Assembly (NCBI GenBank): GCA_963769605.1
Contig: CAVYML010000009.1
Coordinates: 1,302,001 to 1,366,000 of the forward strand
Direction: 5' to 3'
DNA: 64,000 nt
Source of the DNA: Fen-1254 sp963769605
GTDB taxonomy: Bacteria > Bacteroidota > Ignavibacteria > UBA10030
Shown here: in pieces, positions 1 through 7,805 of the stretch
How positions within the stretch are numbered: position 1 is the stretch's first letter
How the letters are laid out: each line of letters opens with the position of its first letter
Translations under genes and position numbers: made by a program
The notes under the pieces: model-generated
Seen by the model: only the letters and a program-made list of their open reading frames with translations
Databases searched by the model: none
What the model was told of the DNA's origin: nothing

Positions 1-1
1 T

Positions 2-682
2 ATTGAACCTTACCCGGATTTTCAACCGTTTGCGTTTGCTGGAGGGTTGTATGATTCTCAAATAAAGCTGGTAAAGTTTGGAGCGAGGGATTATGATGCA
101 AGCGTAGGGAGATGGACGTGCAAGGATCCGATTCTATTTGTTGGTGGAGAAACGAGCTTGTATGGTTATGTTAGAAATGATCCGTTAAATAATTTTGACT
201 TCTCCGGATTATTTCAACCACCGGCACATTTTGCTATTTCATATGAAGCAGCAAAAGCAATAGGATTTTCTACTTCTGCGGCAGCAAAAATTGCTTGGGC
301 GGCAGTAGAAACAGACACATATGATTATGCTCAGGGAACATCACCTCTTTCAACAAGAATGCATGCAATGGCTGGGGATAACCAGACAACAGCACAAGCA
401 AAGAAAGCTGTATTTGATTATCTGACAAATTTATTAAAAATAGTCAATAATTATAAAGAAACAGGTGATTGTGATTCATATTATAATGCACTTGGAGACG
501 CTTTTCATGCAGTTCAGGATCAATGGGCACAATTGCATAATTATAGTCGATGGGATGGTTCTTGGATTTCTGATTTACATCATATTATAACAGAATTAAA
601 TCCATCTACAGAATCTCTAATGAATACGTATATGAGTAGTATAATTTTACTTAGTGGAAATGTTGCTGGAGCAATGAGATAA
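2..682 (+). CDS. RHS-repeat protein, C-terminal part, with phospholipase C/S1-P1-like tip (5' partial)
   Basis: The reading frame is open from the window edge, so the true start lies upstream. The first ~70 codons are the conserved end of an RHS core: FAFAGGLYD, RFGARDYD, GRWTCKDP, LYGYV and a final DFSG. In RHS proteins the variable toxin or effector tip begins after this point. The ~155-residue tip has an early His (AHFAISYEAA), then GFSTSAAAKIA with a following DTYDY, and later LGDAFHAVQDQ..LHN. This H..D..HxxxD..H pattern resembles the zinc-ligand layout of the phospholipase C / S1-P1 nuclease fold. That family call is by eye. Family knowledge says RHS tips are often secreted antibacterial toxins, so a membrane-lipid target is possible. 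The next gene, 17 bp away, could be the immunity gene. Confidence 0.75.
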   Translation: MEPYPDFQPFAFAGGLYDSQIKLVKFGARDYDASVGRWTCKDPILFVGGETSLYGYVRNDPLNNFDFSGLFQPPAHFAISYEAAKAIGFSTSAAAKIAWAAVETDTYDYAQGTSPLSTRMHAMAGDNQTTAQAKKAVFDYLTNLLKIVNNYKETGDCDSYYNALGDAFHAVQDQWAQLHNYSRWDGSWISDLHHIITELNPSTESLMNTYMSSIILLSGNVAGAMR

Positions 683-699
683 AAGAAAGTGAGTTGTTT

Positions 700-1053
700 A
701 TGTTAAAATATAGGAATTATATTCATATATATATCTTAACTATTGTAATAATAGTAGTTTCTATTATACCAAATGTTAATAAAATATTGTTTAATCGACA
801 TAGTGGATTAGGCATCATATTAATAATAATCGCGATGCCTTGGTTTTTAATTAGTCTCATAAAATATTTAAAGGAAGCTGAACAATTTACCTTTATTCGT
901 GTAATAATAAATGTTCTCATTTTTATGATTATTTCTTTGATACCTGCTTTTTTATTAAGTAATATTTTTAGTGGATTCACCGTATTGAATTATTGGTTTC
1001 CACTAATTTTAGGACCTATAATATTAGTATCGGAATATTTCAAATTATATTAA
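700..1053 (+). CDS. small multi-pass membrane protein, candidate immunity protein
   Basis: The product is 117 aa and strongly hydrophobic, with about four membrane segments (IYILTIVIIVVSII near the start, LGIILIIIAMPWFLISLI, VIINVLIFMIISLIPAFLL, and a C-terminal one). ATG 700 is preferred over the in-frame TTG 694 because a GAAAG ribosome site lies about 12 nt upstream of it. It follows the RHS tip gene by 17 bp, the usual place for a cognate immunity gene. No family was recognised. The immunity role is inferred from position only. The next RHS core fragment resumes immediately after its stop codon, as expected for tandem tip/immunity cassettes. Confidence 0.6.
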   Translation: MLKYRNYIHIYILTIVIIVVSIIPNVNKILFNRHSGLGIILIIIAMPWFLISLIKYLKEAEQFTFIRVIINVLIFMIISLIPAFLLSNIFSGFTVLNYWFPLILGPIILVSEYFKLY

Positions 1054-2501
1054 AAACCAAGCAAAGTCTGCCGACCAACACATCTGTTGGTAATGTAACC
1101 ACAAGCCAGGACTACGATTCAAGCGGAGCAATATCCTATTTTGAAGCAGATTATAGTGGGAGTTCCATTTTCCAGACGAGCTACCAGAGAGATTCACTCA
1201 ATAGAATCAGCATATTAACAGAAGTAAATCAGGGGAAAATGACGGTTAAAAAATATGCGTACGATACTTTAGGCCGATTATCTCAAGTATGGAAGAATGA
1301 CACGCTCGTCTCAACATATTCGTATGATCCAAATGGGAATAGGATCACTCATTGGACTCAAATAGAGACCGATAGCGGAAAGTATGATGCACAAGACCGG
1401 ATGCTCTCATATGGAAACGTTCAGTACATTTATTCTAAAAATGGAGAACTTCAAAAAAAAATAATCGGTTCGGATACGACAAGTTATGTCTATGATTACT
1501 TTGGAAATTTATTGAGCGTTCGACTTCCGAACAACGATTTGATAGAATATCTTATCGATGGGCAAAACGGGAGAATTGGTAAGAAAATAAATGGAGCAAT
1601 TGTAAAGAAATGGATTTATGCCGGAGGCCTATCTCCGATAGCAGAACTTGATAGTGCCTACAATGTTACCGCAGAGTTTGTCGGATCGTTAATGATAAAG
1701 TATGGCAATACGTACCAGTTGATAACTGATCATCTCGGAAGCGTACGGATGGTTGTGGATGTAAATAGCGGGGCAGTGGTACAGCAAATTGAGTATGACG
1801 AATTTGGGAATGTGCTTTCAGATAGCAACCCAGATTTTCAACCGTTTGCATTTGCTGGAGGGTTGTACGATGCGCAAACAAGATTGGTGAGGTTCGGTGC
1901 GAGAGATTATGATGCACTCAGTGGCAGATGGACTTGTAAGGATCCGATTTATTTTGCTGGTGGTGAACCATGTTTATACGGATATGTTGGTGATGACCCA
2001 ATTAATAATATTGATCCAAGTGGATTAGAAAAAATAAAACTGATAGATATGCAAAAGTTGATACATGAAAATAATTTCTCTGGACAAAGTGACGAATTAA
2101 TTTTGGCGCTTACATACGCCGAGAGTACTTTTGAACCTCTATCGTGGAATTCAGGAACTATTACAGGTCTGATGCAAGTCTCAGAAGATGCTGGTATAGA
2201 CGTTGGATATCCGTACGAGGATTTTACATCAGATCCAGATGAGTATGATGAAAATTCTAATGCTCAAAACATTCAGGCGGGATCATTATATTTGGAAAAT
2301 AGGATTAATTATTCAGGAGAAAATGTGGAAAATGGATTAGGGGAGTATAATGGGTGGGAAACCATTGATAATGCCTATGGTAAGGAAATAATCGCTGCCG
2401 AAAAAGCATTAAAATTATTAAAAAATCCTTGTGAGAAGGATATTATGAAAATATTAAACACGATGAAAAATAACATTGCTGCGAAAGTGTATAAGAAATA
2501 G
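993..2501 (+). CDS. displaced (orphan) RHS core fragment with lytic transglycosylase-like tip
   Basis: RHS homology starts only at about 1060; the first ~23 codons are the previous gene read in another frame. YD repeats follow (YAYDTLGRL, YSYDPNGNR, YVYDYFGNLL), then the hyperconserved end LITDHLGSVR, YDEFGNV, FAFAGGLYD, RFGARDYD, GRWTCKDP, ending at NNIDPSG near 2028. The last ~160 residues form a different tip. ALTYAESTFEP with a candidate catalytic Glu, GLMQVSEDAG, and NIQAGSLYLENRI match the ES, GLMQ and N..xG..YL signature of GH23 soluble lytic transglycosylases. It would cleave peptidoglycan in the periplasm. There is no proper start, signal peptide or N-terminal half. Either it is a silent cassette that can recombine onto an upstream RHS gene, or it is dead. 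Confidence 0.7.
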   Translation: MVSTNFRTYNISIGIFQIILKTKQSLPTNTSVGNVTTSQDYDSSGAISYFEADYSGSSIFQTSYQRDSLNRISILTEVNQGKMTVKKYAYDTLGRLSQVWKNDTLVSTYSYDPNGNRITHWTQIETDSGKYDAQDRMLSYGNVQYIYSKNGELQKKIIGSDTTSYVYDYFGNLLSVRLPNNDLIEYLIDGQNGRIGKKINGAIVKKWIYAGGLSPIAELDSAYNVTAEFVGSLMIKYGNTYQLITDHLGSVRMVVDVNSGAVVQQIEYDEFGNVLSDSNPDFQPFAFAGGLYDAQTRLVRFGARDYDALSGRWTCKDPIYFAGGEPCLYGYVGDDPINNIDPSGLEKIKLIDMQKLIHENNFSGQSDELILALTYAESTFEPLSWNSGTITGLMQVSEDAGIDVGYPYEDFTSDPDEYDENSNAQNIQAGSLYLENRINYSGENVENGLGEYNGWETIDNAYGKEIIAAEKALKLLKNPCEKDIMKILNTMKNNIAAKVYKK

Positions 2502-2555
2502 ATGTTCTTTATGAAAATGATGTATTGAAGGTCATATATTTTGAAAGGAATATGT

Positions 2556-3158
2556 ATGTATAAAATACTCTCTTTTGCATTTCTTGTAATTTTAAATTTA
2601 TCTTTTGCCATAAATAAACAAGATAACGTTTTAAATCAAAGGCTTATAGGTGAAGGGCAAATCATTAAAGGAATGCAACCATGGAATGTAAAAAATGGTT
2701 TATTGATGTGTGTGTATTCTTCAAGAGCCGATGATTCAGTTGGAACATCGTCAGCGCTTTCTTTCTATATAGAAAATTCCATAGATCATGAAAAAATATT
2801 TCAATATCCAATTGATTATCATATGGTGGGAATTTATCAGACGTGCGAATACAATGGTAATCTAATAGTAATATGGATAGCGGGCAGCGGGTATCATTTT
2901 ACTGTGTTTTCTTATTTGGAAGGAAGCGTTCGTCTTGTATTAAAAGGTGGGAGTAAAATCATGCCTGAATTAGTTCTTACGAATGTTGATTCTGAATACG
3001 TTATTCTCATCACACATAAAATCTGGGTGGAGGATCAGAAAACAGGCGAAGAAACATATATACCAACTATGACAACAGTTTATAAGTGGTTTGGTGACCA
3101 CTATGACCGTATAGATGTGCCATACAAAAAAAGGTTTAATGCAGAATTCAAAAAATGA
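2556..3158 (+). CDS. exported hypothetical protein, candidate periplasmic immunity protein
   Basis: The product is 200 aa. ATG 2556 is preferred over TTG 2541 because a GAAAGG ribosome site precedes it and it gives a clean signal peptide (MYKILSFAFLVILNLSFA). The mature part is beta-rich by eye, with no family recognised. It follows the RHS gene with the transglycosylase-like tip. A periplasm-targeted product is what an immunity protein against a cell-wall-degrading toxin would need, because known peptidoglycan-hydrolase effectors are neutralised in the periplasm. The pairing is inference from gene order plus the export signal. Confidence 0.6.
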   Translation: MYKILSFAFLVILNLSFAINKQDNVLNQRLIGEGQIIKGMQPWNVKNGLLMCVYSSRADDSVGTSSALSFYIENSIDHEKIFQYPIDYHMVGIYQTCEYNGNLIVIWIAGSGYHFTVFSYLEGSVRLVLKGGSKIMPELVLTNVDSEYVILITHKIWVEDQKTGEETYIPTMTTVYKWFGDHYDRIDVPYKKRFNAEFKK

Positions 3159-3164
3159 TCAAAT

Positions 3165-3275
3165 AGACAGAAGGCTATTGCAGATTCCGATGCTCTTCAA
3201 CAATTGTTTGCCCCAGACTCAACCACGATAGTTCCTTTCTATACTGCTGAATCTGATGCAACAAGCACAAAATAG
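3165..3275 (+). pseudogene. short orphan coding remnant
   Basis: A 36-codon open stretch without a start reads RQKAIADSDALQQLFAP and ends STKstop. Composition looks protein-like, but there is no ribosome site and no match that I recognise. It may be the tail of a lost tip or immunity gene. Low certainty. Confidence 0.25.
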
Positions 3276-3309
3276 AGGCTATTAATTCAGAACTTTCAAG
3301 GGAATTGAA

Positions 3310-4365
3310 ATGCAAAATAAAGTACCAAAGTCATATGAAACCATAAAAGAACCTTGGTTGTCTATATTACTATCCAGCTTGATACCGGGGGCGGGTCAAT
3401 TTCACGGCGGTTATATTAAAACGGCAATTCTATGGTTTACAACTTTTATTTTAACATTGATTGGTGGTAGTTATGAAATGTTGTCAAGAATTGGAGATCC
3501 AAAGTGGGCATGGAACATACTTACAATATCAACTGGTATCTACCTTCTAAACATTATCCACATTTTTGTAAGTGTAAACGGGAAAGAATTATTAAAAAAT
3601 TCCATAGGTGGAGCATTTAAAGCTGATCCATTTTGTGCCATCTTTTTAAACCAATGGGTACCTGGTCTTGGCCAAGTTTACATGCGGCAATGGATAGATG
3701 GTTCGTTGTTTCTATTAATATTCATAACTGGGATGCTGTATTATCATTGGGGAATATTTTCAATTGGTCGATATGTATTATCGATTGTGTCCATTTTGTA
3801 TGTGGTGTGGCATTATTGGAAAAACCTTAAAAACCTCCGTTTCTCAGGGACTCTGTGTGTCATCATTTATACCATCATTGCTATTTCTATCCTGTATATA
3901 AACAATCTAATCTGGGTAGCTAAACATGAAAATAGCTGGAATGAGCCAACAATTCAATCAAATGATTACACCTTACAGTTGGATCCCTCCCTTGCTTCTA
4001 TTGAAAGAGGAAATTTTATTGCATATACAGAGCCAAATTTACCCGGGGAACCGCCTTTAACGTTCTGCGGAAGAGCTGTCGCATTTGAAAAAGATACGGT
4101 TTTAATCACCGGCGGTGATTTATATATAAATGGACGTCGGTTATTATTTGGGGATATCAAATATGTTGGAGGTTATAGAATTAAGTTTGCAATAAATAAT
4201 GCTTATATCGTTGGGAAAGATTCTATCTTCGTACTTGGGGATAATAGTGTAAAGAGCTTGGATAGTAGACAATTTGGGGCTATTGATAAAAAAACTGTGA
4301 GAGGCATTGCCCTTAAGATCATTTCGCCATATGATAGGGCAATTTCATTTGTGCCATGTTTTTAA
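3310..4365 (+). CDS. membrane protein with catalytically dead signal peptidase I-like domain
   Basis: The product is 351 aa. The N-terminal ~205 residues are membrane-embedded and contain an internal duplication: LIPGAGQFHGG (residues 24-34) and WVPGLGQVYMRQW (116-128), each followed by hydrophobic helices, like DUF5683/TM2-type segments. Residues ~218-336 resemble the S26 signal peptidase I periplasmic domain: DPSLASIERGNFI (box C region), RAVAFEKDTV, DLYINGRRL, and a perfect box E, GDNSVKSLDSRQFG (310-323). The SM of box B is replaced by QL (Thr-Leu-Gln-Leu-Asp-Pro), and the KR of box D by GR. Both the catalytic Ser and Lys are therefore absent by eye alignment. It probably binds rather than cuts substrates. 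Its place among RHS tip genes hints at immunity or a toxin-processing helper, but that is inference. Confidence 0.7.
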   Translation: MQNKVPKSYETIKEPWLSILLSSLIPGAGQFHGGYIKTAILWFTTFILTLIGGSYEMLSRIGDPKWAWNILTISTGIYLLNIIHIFVSVNGKELLKNSIGGAFKADPFCAIFLNQWVPGLGQVYMRQWIDGSLFLLIFITGMLYYHWGIFSIGRYVLSIVSILYVVWHYWKNLKNLRFSGTLCVIIYTIIAISILYINNLIWVAKHENSWNEPTIQSNDYTLQLDPSLASIERGNFIAYTEPNLPGEPPLTFCGRAVAFEKDTVLITGGDLYINGRRLLFGDIKYVGGYRIKFAINNAYIVGKDSIFVLGDNSVKSLDSRQFGAIDKKTVRGIALKIISPYDRAISFVPCF

Positions 4366-4379
4366 TCAGGCTTAGAAAC

Positions 4380-4398
4380 CCACCGCCTATGGCGGTGG
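4380..4398. repeat. perfect 8-bp hairpin
   Basis: CCACCGCC, loop TAT, GGCGGTGG, starting 15 bp after the stop of the signal peptidase-like gene. It has no T-tract, so it could be a weak terminator or mRNA-stabilising stem rather than a classic intrinsic terminator. Confidence 0.45.
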
Positions 4399-4554
4399 CT
4401 ATGTACAGTGGGCTTTGCCGGATTTTTTGATAGAGCAAAACGATAAGCTGAAATTAAAGACCGGAATTGATATAAAGTATAGACTTTTAATGATTTTGTT
4501 TTTGGAAGCAACCGTCTTTAGCGATGGTCGTTTAACACAAAAAGGAATCATGAA

Positions 4555-4680
4555 ATGAATAATAATTTATTTATCAATAGTAAAAATATCAAATGGAAAA
4601 TAAGAACGTACGTTGCGAATGCCTATATAAATTTAGGCTTTTTTTTGTTGCTACTATTTTATTTTCAAATAATAAGATAA
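4555..4680 (+). CDS. putative 41-aa membrane peptide
   Basis: A short frame with an AAAGGA ribosome site 8 nt before ATG 4555. The product (MNNNLFINSKNIKWKIR start) has one hydrophobic segment, LGFFLLLLFYF. A run of eight T lies inside the frame. It could be a small membrane protein or the broken start of the zinc-ribbon gene downstream. Apart from this frame and the hairpin at 4380, I see nothing in 4366-4741. Confidence 0.25.
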   Translation: MNNNLFINSKNIKWKIRTYVANAYINLGFFLLLLFYFQIIR

Positions 4681-4799
4681 ATATAAATTGTTATGGTGAA
4701 TTAATTATTATCGTGCCAATCTTTTGGGCATTCAATCTGTTATGGTAAAGTTTTTTTGCAAGATGTCCGAAGTGTAGATCAAGAGTTTATTCTATTAAG

Positions 4800-4994
4800 A
4801 TGATGTGGGAAAACAAAAGGCCTATTGGACAACGAAATCCATGTTGTCCGATATGCGGGTATCCTGAAAACAGTCCAAATCAGGTTATAAGCCCTTTTTT
4901 CATCGGTGACCAGAAGTGTAGAATTGGAAAACTGAGAACATTCCAAGAACAATTAGACATCGTTCGACAAGAGATGGCAAGGAGAGGTATATGA
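4800..4994 (+). CDS. zinc-ribbon small protein, probably 5'-frameshifted at a T7 tract
   Basis: The open frame gives 64 aa with CPICG (residues 16-20). In the same frame but upstream of this ATG, codons from 4758 read ARCPKCRSRVYSIK, supplying a second CPxC pair. That frame is closed by TAA at 4746. If one T is dropped from the T7 run at 4751-4757, ATG 4742 reads MVKFFARCPKC and joins perfectly, giving an ~83-aa protein with CPKC and CPIC knuckles (rubredoxin/zinc-ribbon type). The gene is therefore either frameshifted, phase-variable at the T-tract, or mis-sequenced. Its stop overlaps the next start (ATGA), so the two are translationally coupled. Confidence 0.5.
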   Translation: MMWENKRPIGQRNPCCPICGYPENSPNQVISPFFIGDQKCRIGKLRTFQEQLDIVRQEMARRGI

Positions 4995-5269
4995 AGGAAC
5001 TAAATGATATTATAGCTTTACTATTGAAGGAAACAACTTCATTGACTGAGGATGAAAAATCTGCTATCTACGCAGGATTCATTGATTTTTTTGAAGGCGT
5101 TGACAAGTTAAAGGGGATAATTAATAGGATAACAATGGACAATACTCATGAACTCAATTATGAACTTTATTATGATATCTATTTTGAACTAGTACATCAT
5201 ATCAAGTCTCATATTGAAGCTCTTGATAATCCGATGTTAAAAGCATTAAAAGAATGGGAATCAATATAA
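4991..5269 (+). CDS. hypothetical small acidic protein
   Basis: The product is 92 aa, probably all-alpha and acidic (EDEKSAIYAGFIDFFEG, HHIKSHIEALD). No signal peptide, no membrane segment, no family recognised. Its ATG overlaps the stop of the zinc-ribbon gene by 4 bp, so the two probably work together. Size and charge would suit a cytosolic immunity protein, but nothing proves it. Confidence 0.5.
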   Translation: MKELNDIIALLLKETTSLTEDEKSAIYAGFIDFFEGVDKLKGIINRITMDNTHELNYELYYDIYFELVHHIKSHIEALDNPMLKALKEWESI

Positions 5270-5308
5270 AAACAATAGCAGATATCTCAATTATTTCAAA
5301 AGTAATAA

Positions 5309-5488
5309 TCAATTTTCTCCTCATTTGCAGTTTTTGAACCAGGATTATTATCGTATAGTGTTGTCTATACTGGCCCGAGCCTTTCACCGGTGGAGCTCTT
5401 TGAACGGTTAAAGAGTCCCGATCCAAAAGTTGTTCTTACTGCTGCATTAATTCTAATTGCAGAGGGCGCGCTTTTATTGGCTTATTAA
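5309..5488 (+). pseudogene. orphan coding remnant with C-terminal membrane segment
   Basis: A 59-codon open stretch without a start codon contains FEPGLLSYSVVYTGPSLSP, ELFERLKSPDPK and a hydrophobic tail ALILIAEGALLLAY. It reads like genuine coding sequence whose 5' end has been lost, between two small genes of the tip array. No family recognised. Confidence 0.3.
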
Positions 5489-5631
5489 ACAATAAAGGAT
5501 TGATCTATGGAAAATGATGAAAAGAAAATAGTAATGCGACTTTTACAAGATTATTTTAATCAATACAATGAGTTATGGAAGGCTATTAAATTTGTTCCGG
5601 CAGTAAAGAAAAAGCTCGTTCCAGAATTAAA

Positions 5632-7072
5632 CCTGAAACCTGCGTGAAAAATGGTCATAATTTCAATTTAGAAATATTATGTAAAGCGAATGTAACAGCG
5701 TCTTGGTCAAAAAAATGTTCTGGTAATTTGAGTATCGGTCGATTGCCTGAATGAACCAGTTCTCCCGGAATAAGCAAGAGACGCGCTCTGAGTGAACTGA
5801 GAGTCATTGTATGATATTTTTCTGGAAGACATAGGCGTTTGAACCAATTGACGAGGTTGTACGAAAACAAGAGAATGTGGAAATATGACTCGTTTGCTGC
5901 AAAATGTTTTGTTGGAATCTTTGCTAATGGATAATCGTTCTTGAGTTCTTTGATAATAAGTTCTATCGCAGCACGGCCATTGTAGACGCGCCAGATATTG
6001 AGAGGCTTCAATTCCATATTGGTCACAATAACTTGGTAACTGAATTTGCCCATAGAAAACAGAGAAAGTTGTTCTGTCGGATCTTCGGGTATCGGTCGTC
6101 GAATGATAACAAACCGGTAGCGTCGTTTCCAGTTGTTGGGTTGATAGGAAACTTCGGCTGTCTGGATCCCGGGCGTTGGACTGTGGTACCGTAGAGATGA
6201 AAGACGTCTCTTGATCGGACTGGTTAGTCTTGCCGCAATGGCAAACATGCGCGAAGGCACGGACTCGATCTTCTCGATAATCTCGTGATCGTAAAACCCT
6301 TTGTCTGCACGGATAAAAACACGTTTTACGGCCGGTGGTATTTTGGCAAATGATGCATCGAGCAAGTCTATCGTTCCGGCTGATGTATACACGTTGCCGG
6401 CTCGAAGTTCCGCATGGATACAATCTTTGGTGATGCCGTCGAAGCATAAGAGCGGATGATATGATGGACGTCCATGTTTGGTCGGATTGTATCCGACAAG
6501 AGCAAGCTCCTGTTTTCCATAGAGAGTCAGAACGGTGGAGTCCATATCGAGAATCATATTCTTGGCTGGATAAGGTTTTTGCAACATCATCTTTAATAAC
6601 TGAGAATGAACTGATCGGAGTTTCATTACTCCATTGGGTGAAAGGCGTTGTAGGAATCGTCGTAGAGTTGTTGGATTCGGATATGCAGGAAGACCAACAA
6701 GATATTGAAACACTCCGTTGTGTTTGAGAAGATCTGTCGTTTCGATACGACCAACGCCAAGCATACTCGGATACCTCAGAGCAAGAATACTTTCTGCAAT
6801 CGAGTAATGATTGTTGCGTTGAAGTTGTGGTAGAGCATTGCACAACAAGCCCTTGAACTTTAATCGGCGAAGGAACAGAGAGACAAGATATACTCCACCG
6901 AAATGCGTAAGATGTTTTCCGGTGAATGAAATATCGAGATTTTTGGGCCCTCTGGGCATTCTGAACAAACCTAACTAAAAGGTAGGTTAAATCTTTTTCA
7001 CACTTATGTGAAATTATACTGTATTCACTATACATAATCAAGTTTTGTATCTATATTCACGCAGGATTCAGG
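5632..7072. mobile_element. IS1380-family insertion sequence (about 1.44 kb)
   Basis: Terminal inverted repeats are CCTGAAACCTGCGTGAA at 5632-5648 and its complement with one mismatch (CCTGAATCCTGCGTGAA) at 7056-7072. A 5-bp direct duplication TTAAA flanks it (5627-5631 and 7073-7077), within the 4-5 bp reported for IS1380. The single intact transposase gene fills the element on the minus strand. Removing the element and one TTAAA restores the interrupted reading frame, so the ends are well fixed. Confidence 0.9.
5655..6968 (-). CDS. IS1380-family transposase
   Basis: The frame is 437 aa from TTG 6968; an ATG at 6959 (MPRGPKNLD) is the more likely start. DDE-type transposase: LDMDSTVLTLYGKQE with the first Asp, GYNPTKHGRPSYHPLL typical of IS1380, RADKGFYD with the second Asp, and YNGRAAIELIIKELKNDY with the Glu. 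The frame is full length with no stop, so the enzyme is probably active or was until recently. It cuts and pastes the surrounding 1.44-kb element. Confidence 0.92.
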   Translation of the reverse strand: MFRMPRGPKNLDISFTGKHLTHFGGVYLVSLFLRRLKFKGLLCNALPQLQRNNHYSIAESILALRYPSMLGVGRIETTDLLKHNGVFQYLVGLPAYPNPTTLRRFLQRLSPNGVMKLRSVHSQLLKMMLQKPYPAKNMILDMDSTVLTLYGKQELALVGYNPTKHGRPSYHPLLCFDGITKDCIHAELRAGNVYTSAGTIDLLDASFAKIPPAVKRVFIRADKGFYDHEIIEKIESVPSRMFAIAARLTSPIKRRLSSLRYHSPTPGIQTAEVSYQPNNWKRRYRFVIIRRPIPEDPTEQLSLFSMGKFSYQVIVTNMELKPLNIWRVYNGRAAIELIIKELKNDYPLAKIPTKHFAANESYFHILLFSYNLVNWFKRLCLPEKYHTMTLSSLRARLLLIPGELVHSGNRPILKLPEHFFDQDAVTFALHNISKLKL

Positions 7073-7621
7073 TTAAAATCACTTGGAATTTATACTTCTC
7101 CCAAAAGATATATCCATGCTCGATTTAAAAGTTATGAGTTTAGCAGAATACGTGAATCTATTGCAGAAATAATATTATTGGTAAATGTTAGAAATCTTGA
7201 TAATCCCTATGATAAATCAAGGAACCCGTTTATTATTGGCAAGTGTAAAATTAATTTTTATCTTTTTGATATTACAAATAATATGCAAGTTAATATTCCT
7301 TTTAACGTAAGTTTATTTTCGACACCAAAGGATGTTTTACCTTGAAGTTCGTATTGGCCATATAAAGATCAAATAACTCTTGAACAGATATTAGAAATCT
7401 TTTTGAGAGAATTTAAGGACAGAGGGTGCAAATGGTTTGATATTGCACGAGAAAAAGGTTCTAATGATGAATTAAGAAGAATTGTAGGTGAGTGGGTGCA
7501 TCGTCTTTCGTTTGAAGAATGGCAAAAGAGTCCCTGGGCAGATGGAAGGATTATTATCGAAGAACAATGAAGAAGATGTCTTTTAAAACACGACAATAAT
7601 AATTCAAAGCTATAAGGGATT

Positions 7622-7804
7622 ATGATATATATCTTATTCTCGACATTTAATTTTGTGGGTCGAATATGTTTTCTTGAGAGCTCTATTGCGGGTTGTCTCT
7701 TCGGTGCTAATCCATTTGCGGACGCCATTCAGGGAAGTTATAAAATAATTGATTCCGTTGGAATGTTTAATAAGGGAAGACATGAGGCAAGTTCCGATAA
7801 TTAA
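7622..7804 (+). CDS. doubtful 60-aa open frame
   Basis: A frame with an AAGGGA motif very close to ATG 7622. The product begins hydrophobic (MIYILFSTFNFVGRI) and contains FGANPFADAIQGSY. It ends 1 bp before the start of the lipoprotein gene, which would suit an operon partner. No family recognised; it could be a remnant. Confidence 0.25.
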   Translation: MIYILFSTFNFVGRICFLESSIAGCLFGANPFADAIQGSYKIIDSVGMFNKGRHEASSDN

Positions 7805-7805
7805 A

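Larger units (their letters stand above)
5507..7570 (+). pseudogene. small gene split by the IS1380-type insertion and an in-frame stop
   Basis: An AAAGGA ribosome site precedes ATG 5507 (MENDEKKIVMRLLQDYF). At 5631 the frame enters the IS. Removing the IS (5632-7072) and one TTAAA copy rejoins the frame exactly: ..KLVPELK|SLGIYTSPKRYIH.., continuing to TGA 7343. The same frame then continues open past this TGA (SSYWPYKDQITLEQILEIF, GEWVHRLSFEEWQ) to TGA 7568. The ancestral protein was therefore ~130 aa or, if TGA 7343 is a nonsense mutation, ~205 aa. No family recognised. As listed it is interrupted and probably non-functional; the IS end supplies an artificial stop, giving a 46-aa N-terminal stub. 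Confidence 0.65.

Noticed and set aside
5707..7041. 444-aa minus-strand open frame overlapping the IS1380 transposase
   Set aside because: It is the transposase read in another frame; Ser/Arg-rich, with none of the transposase motifs, which are all in the 437-aa frame.
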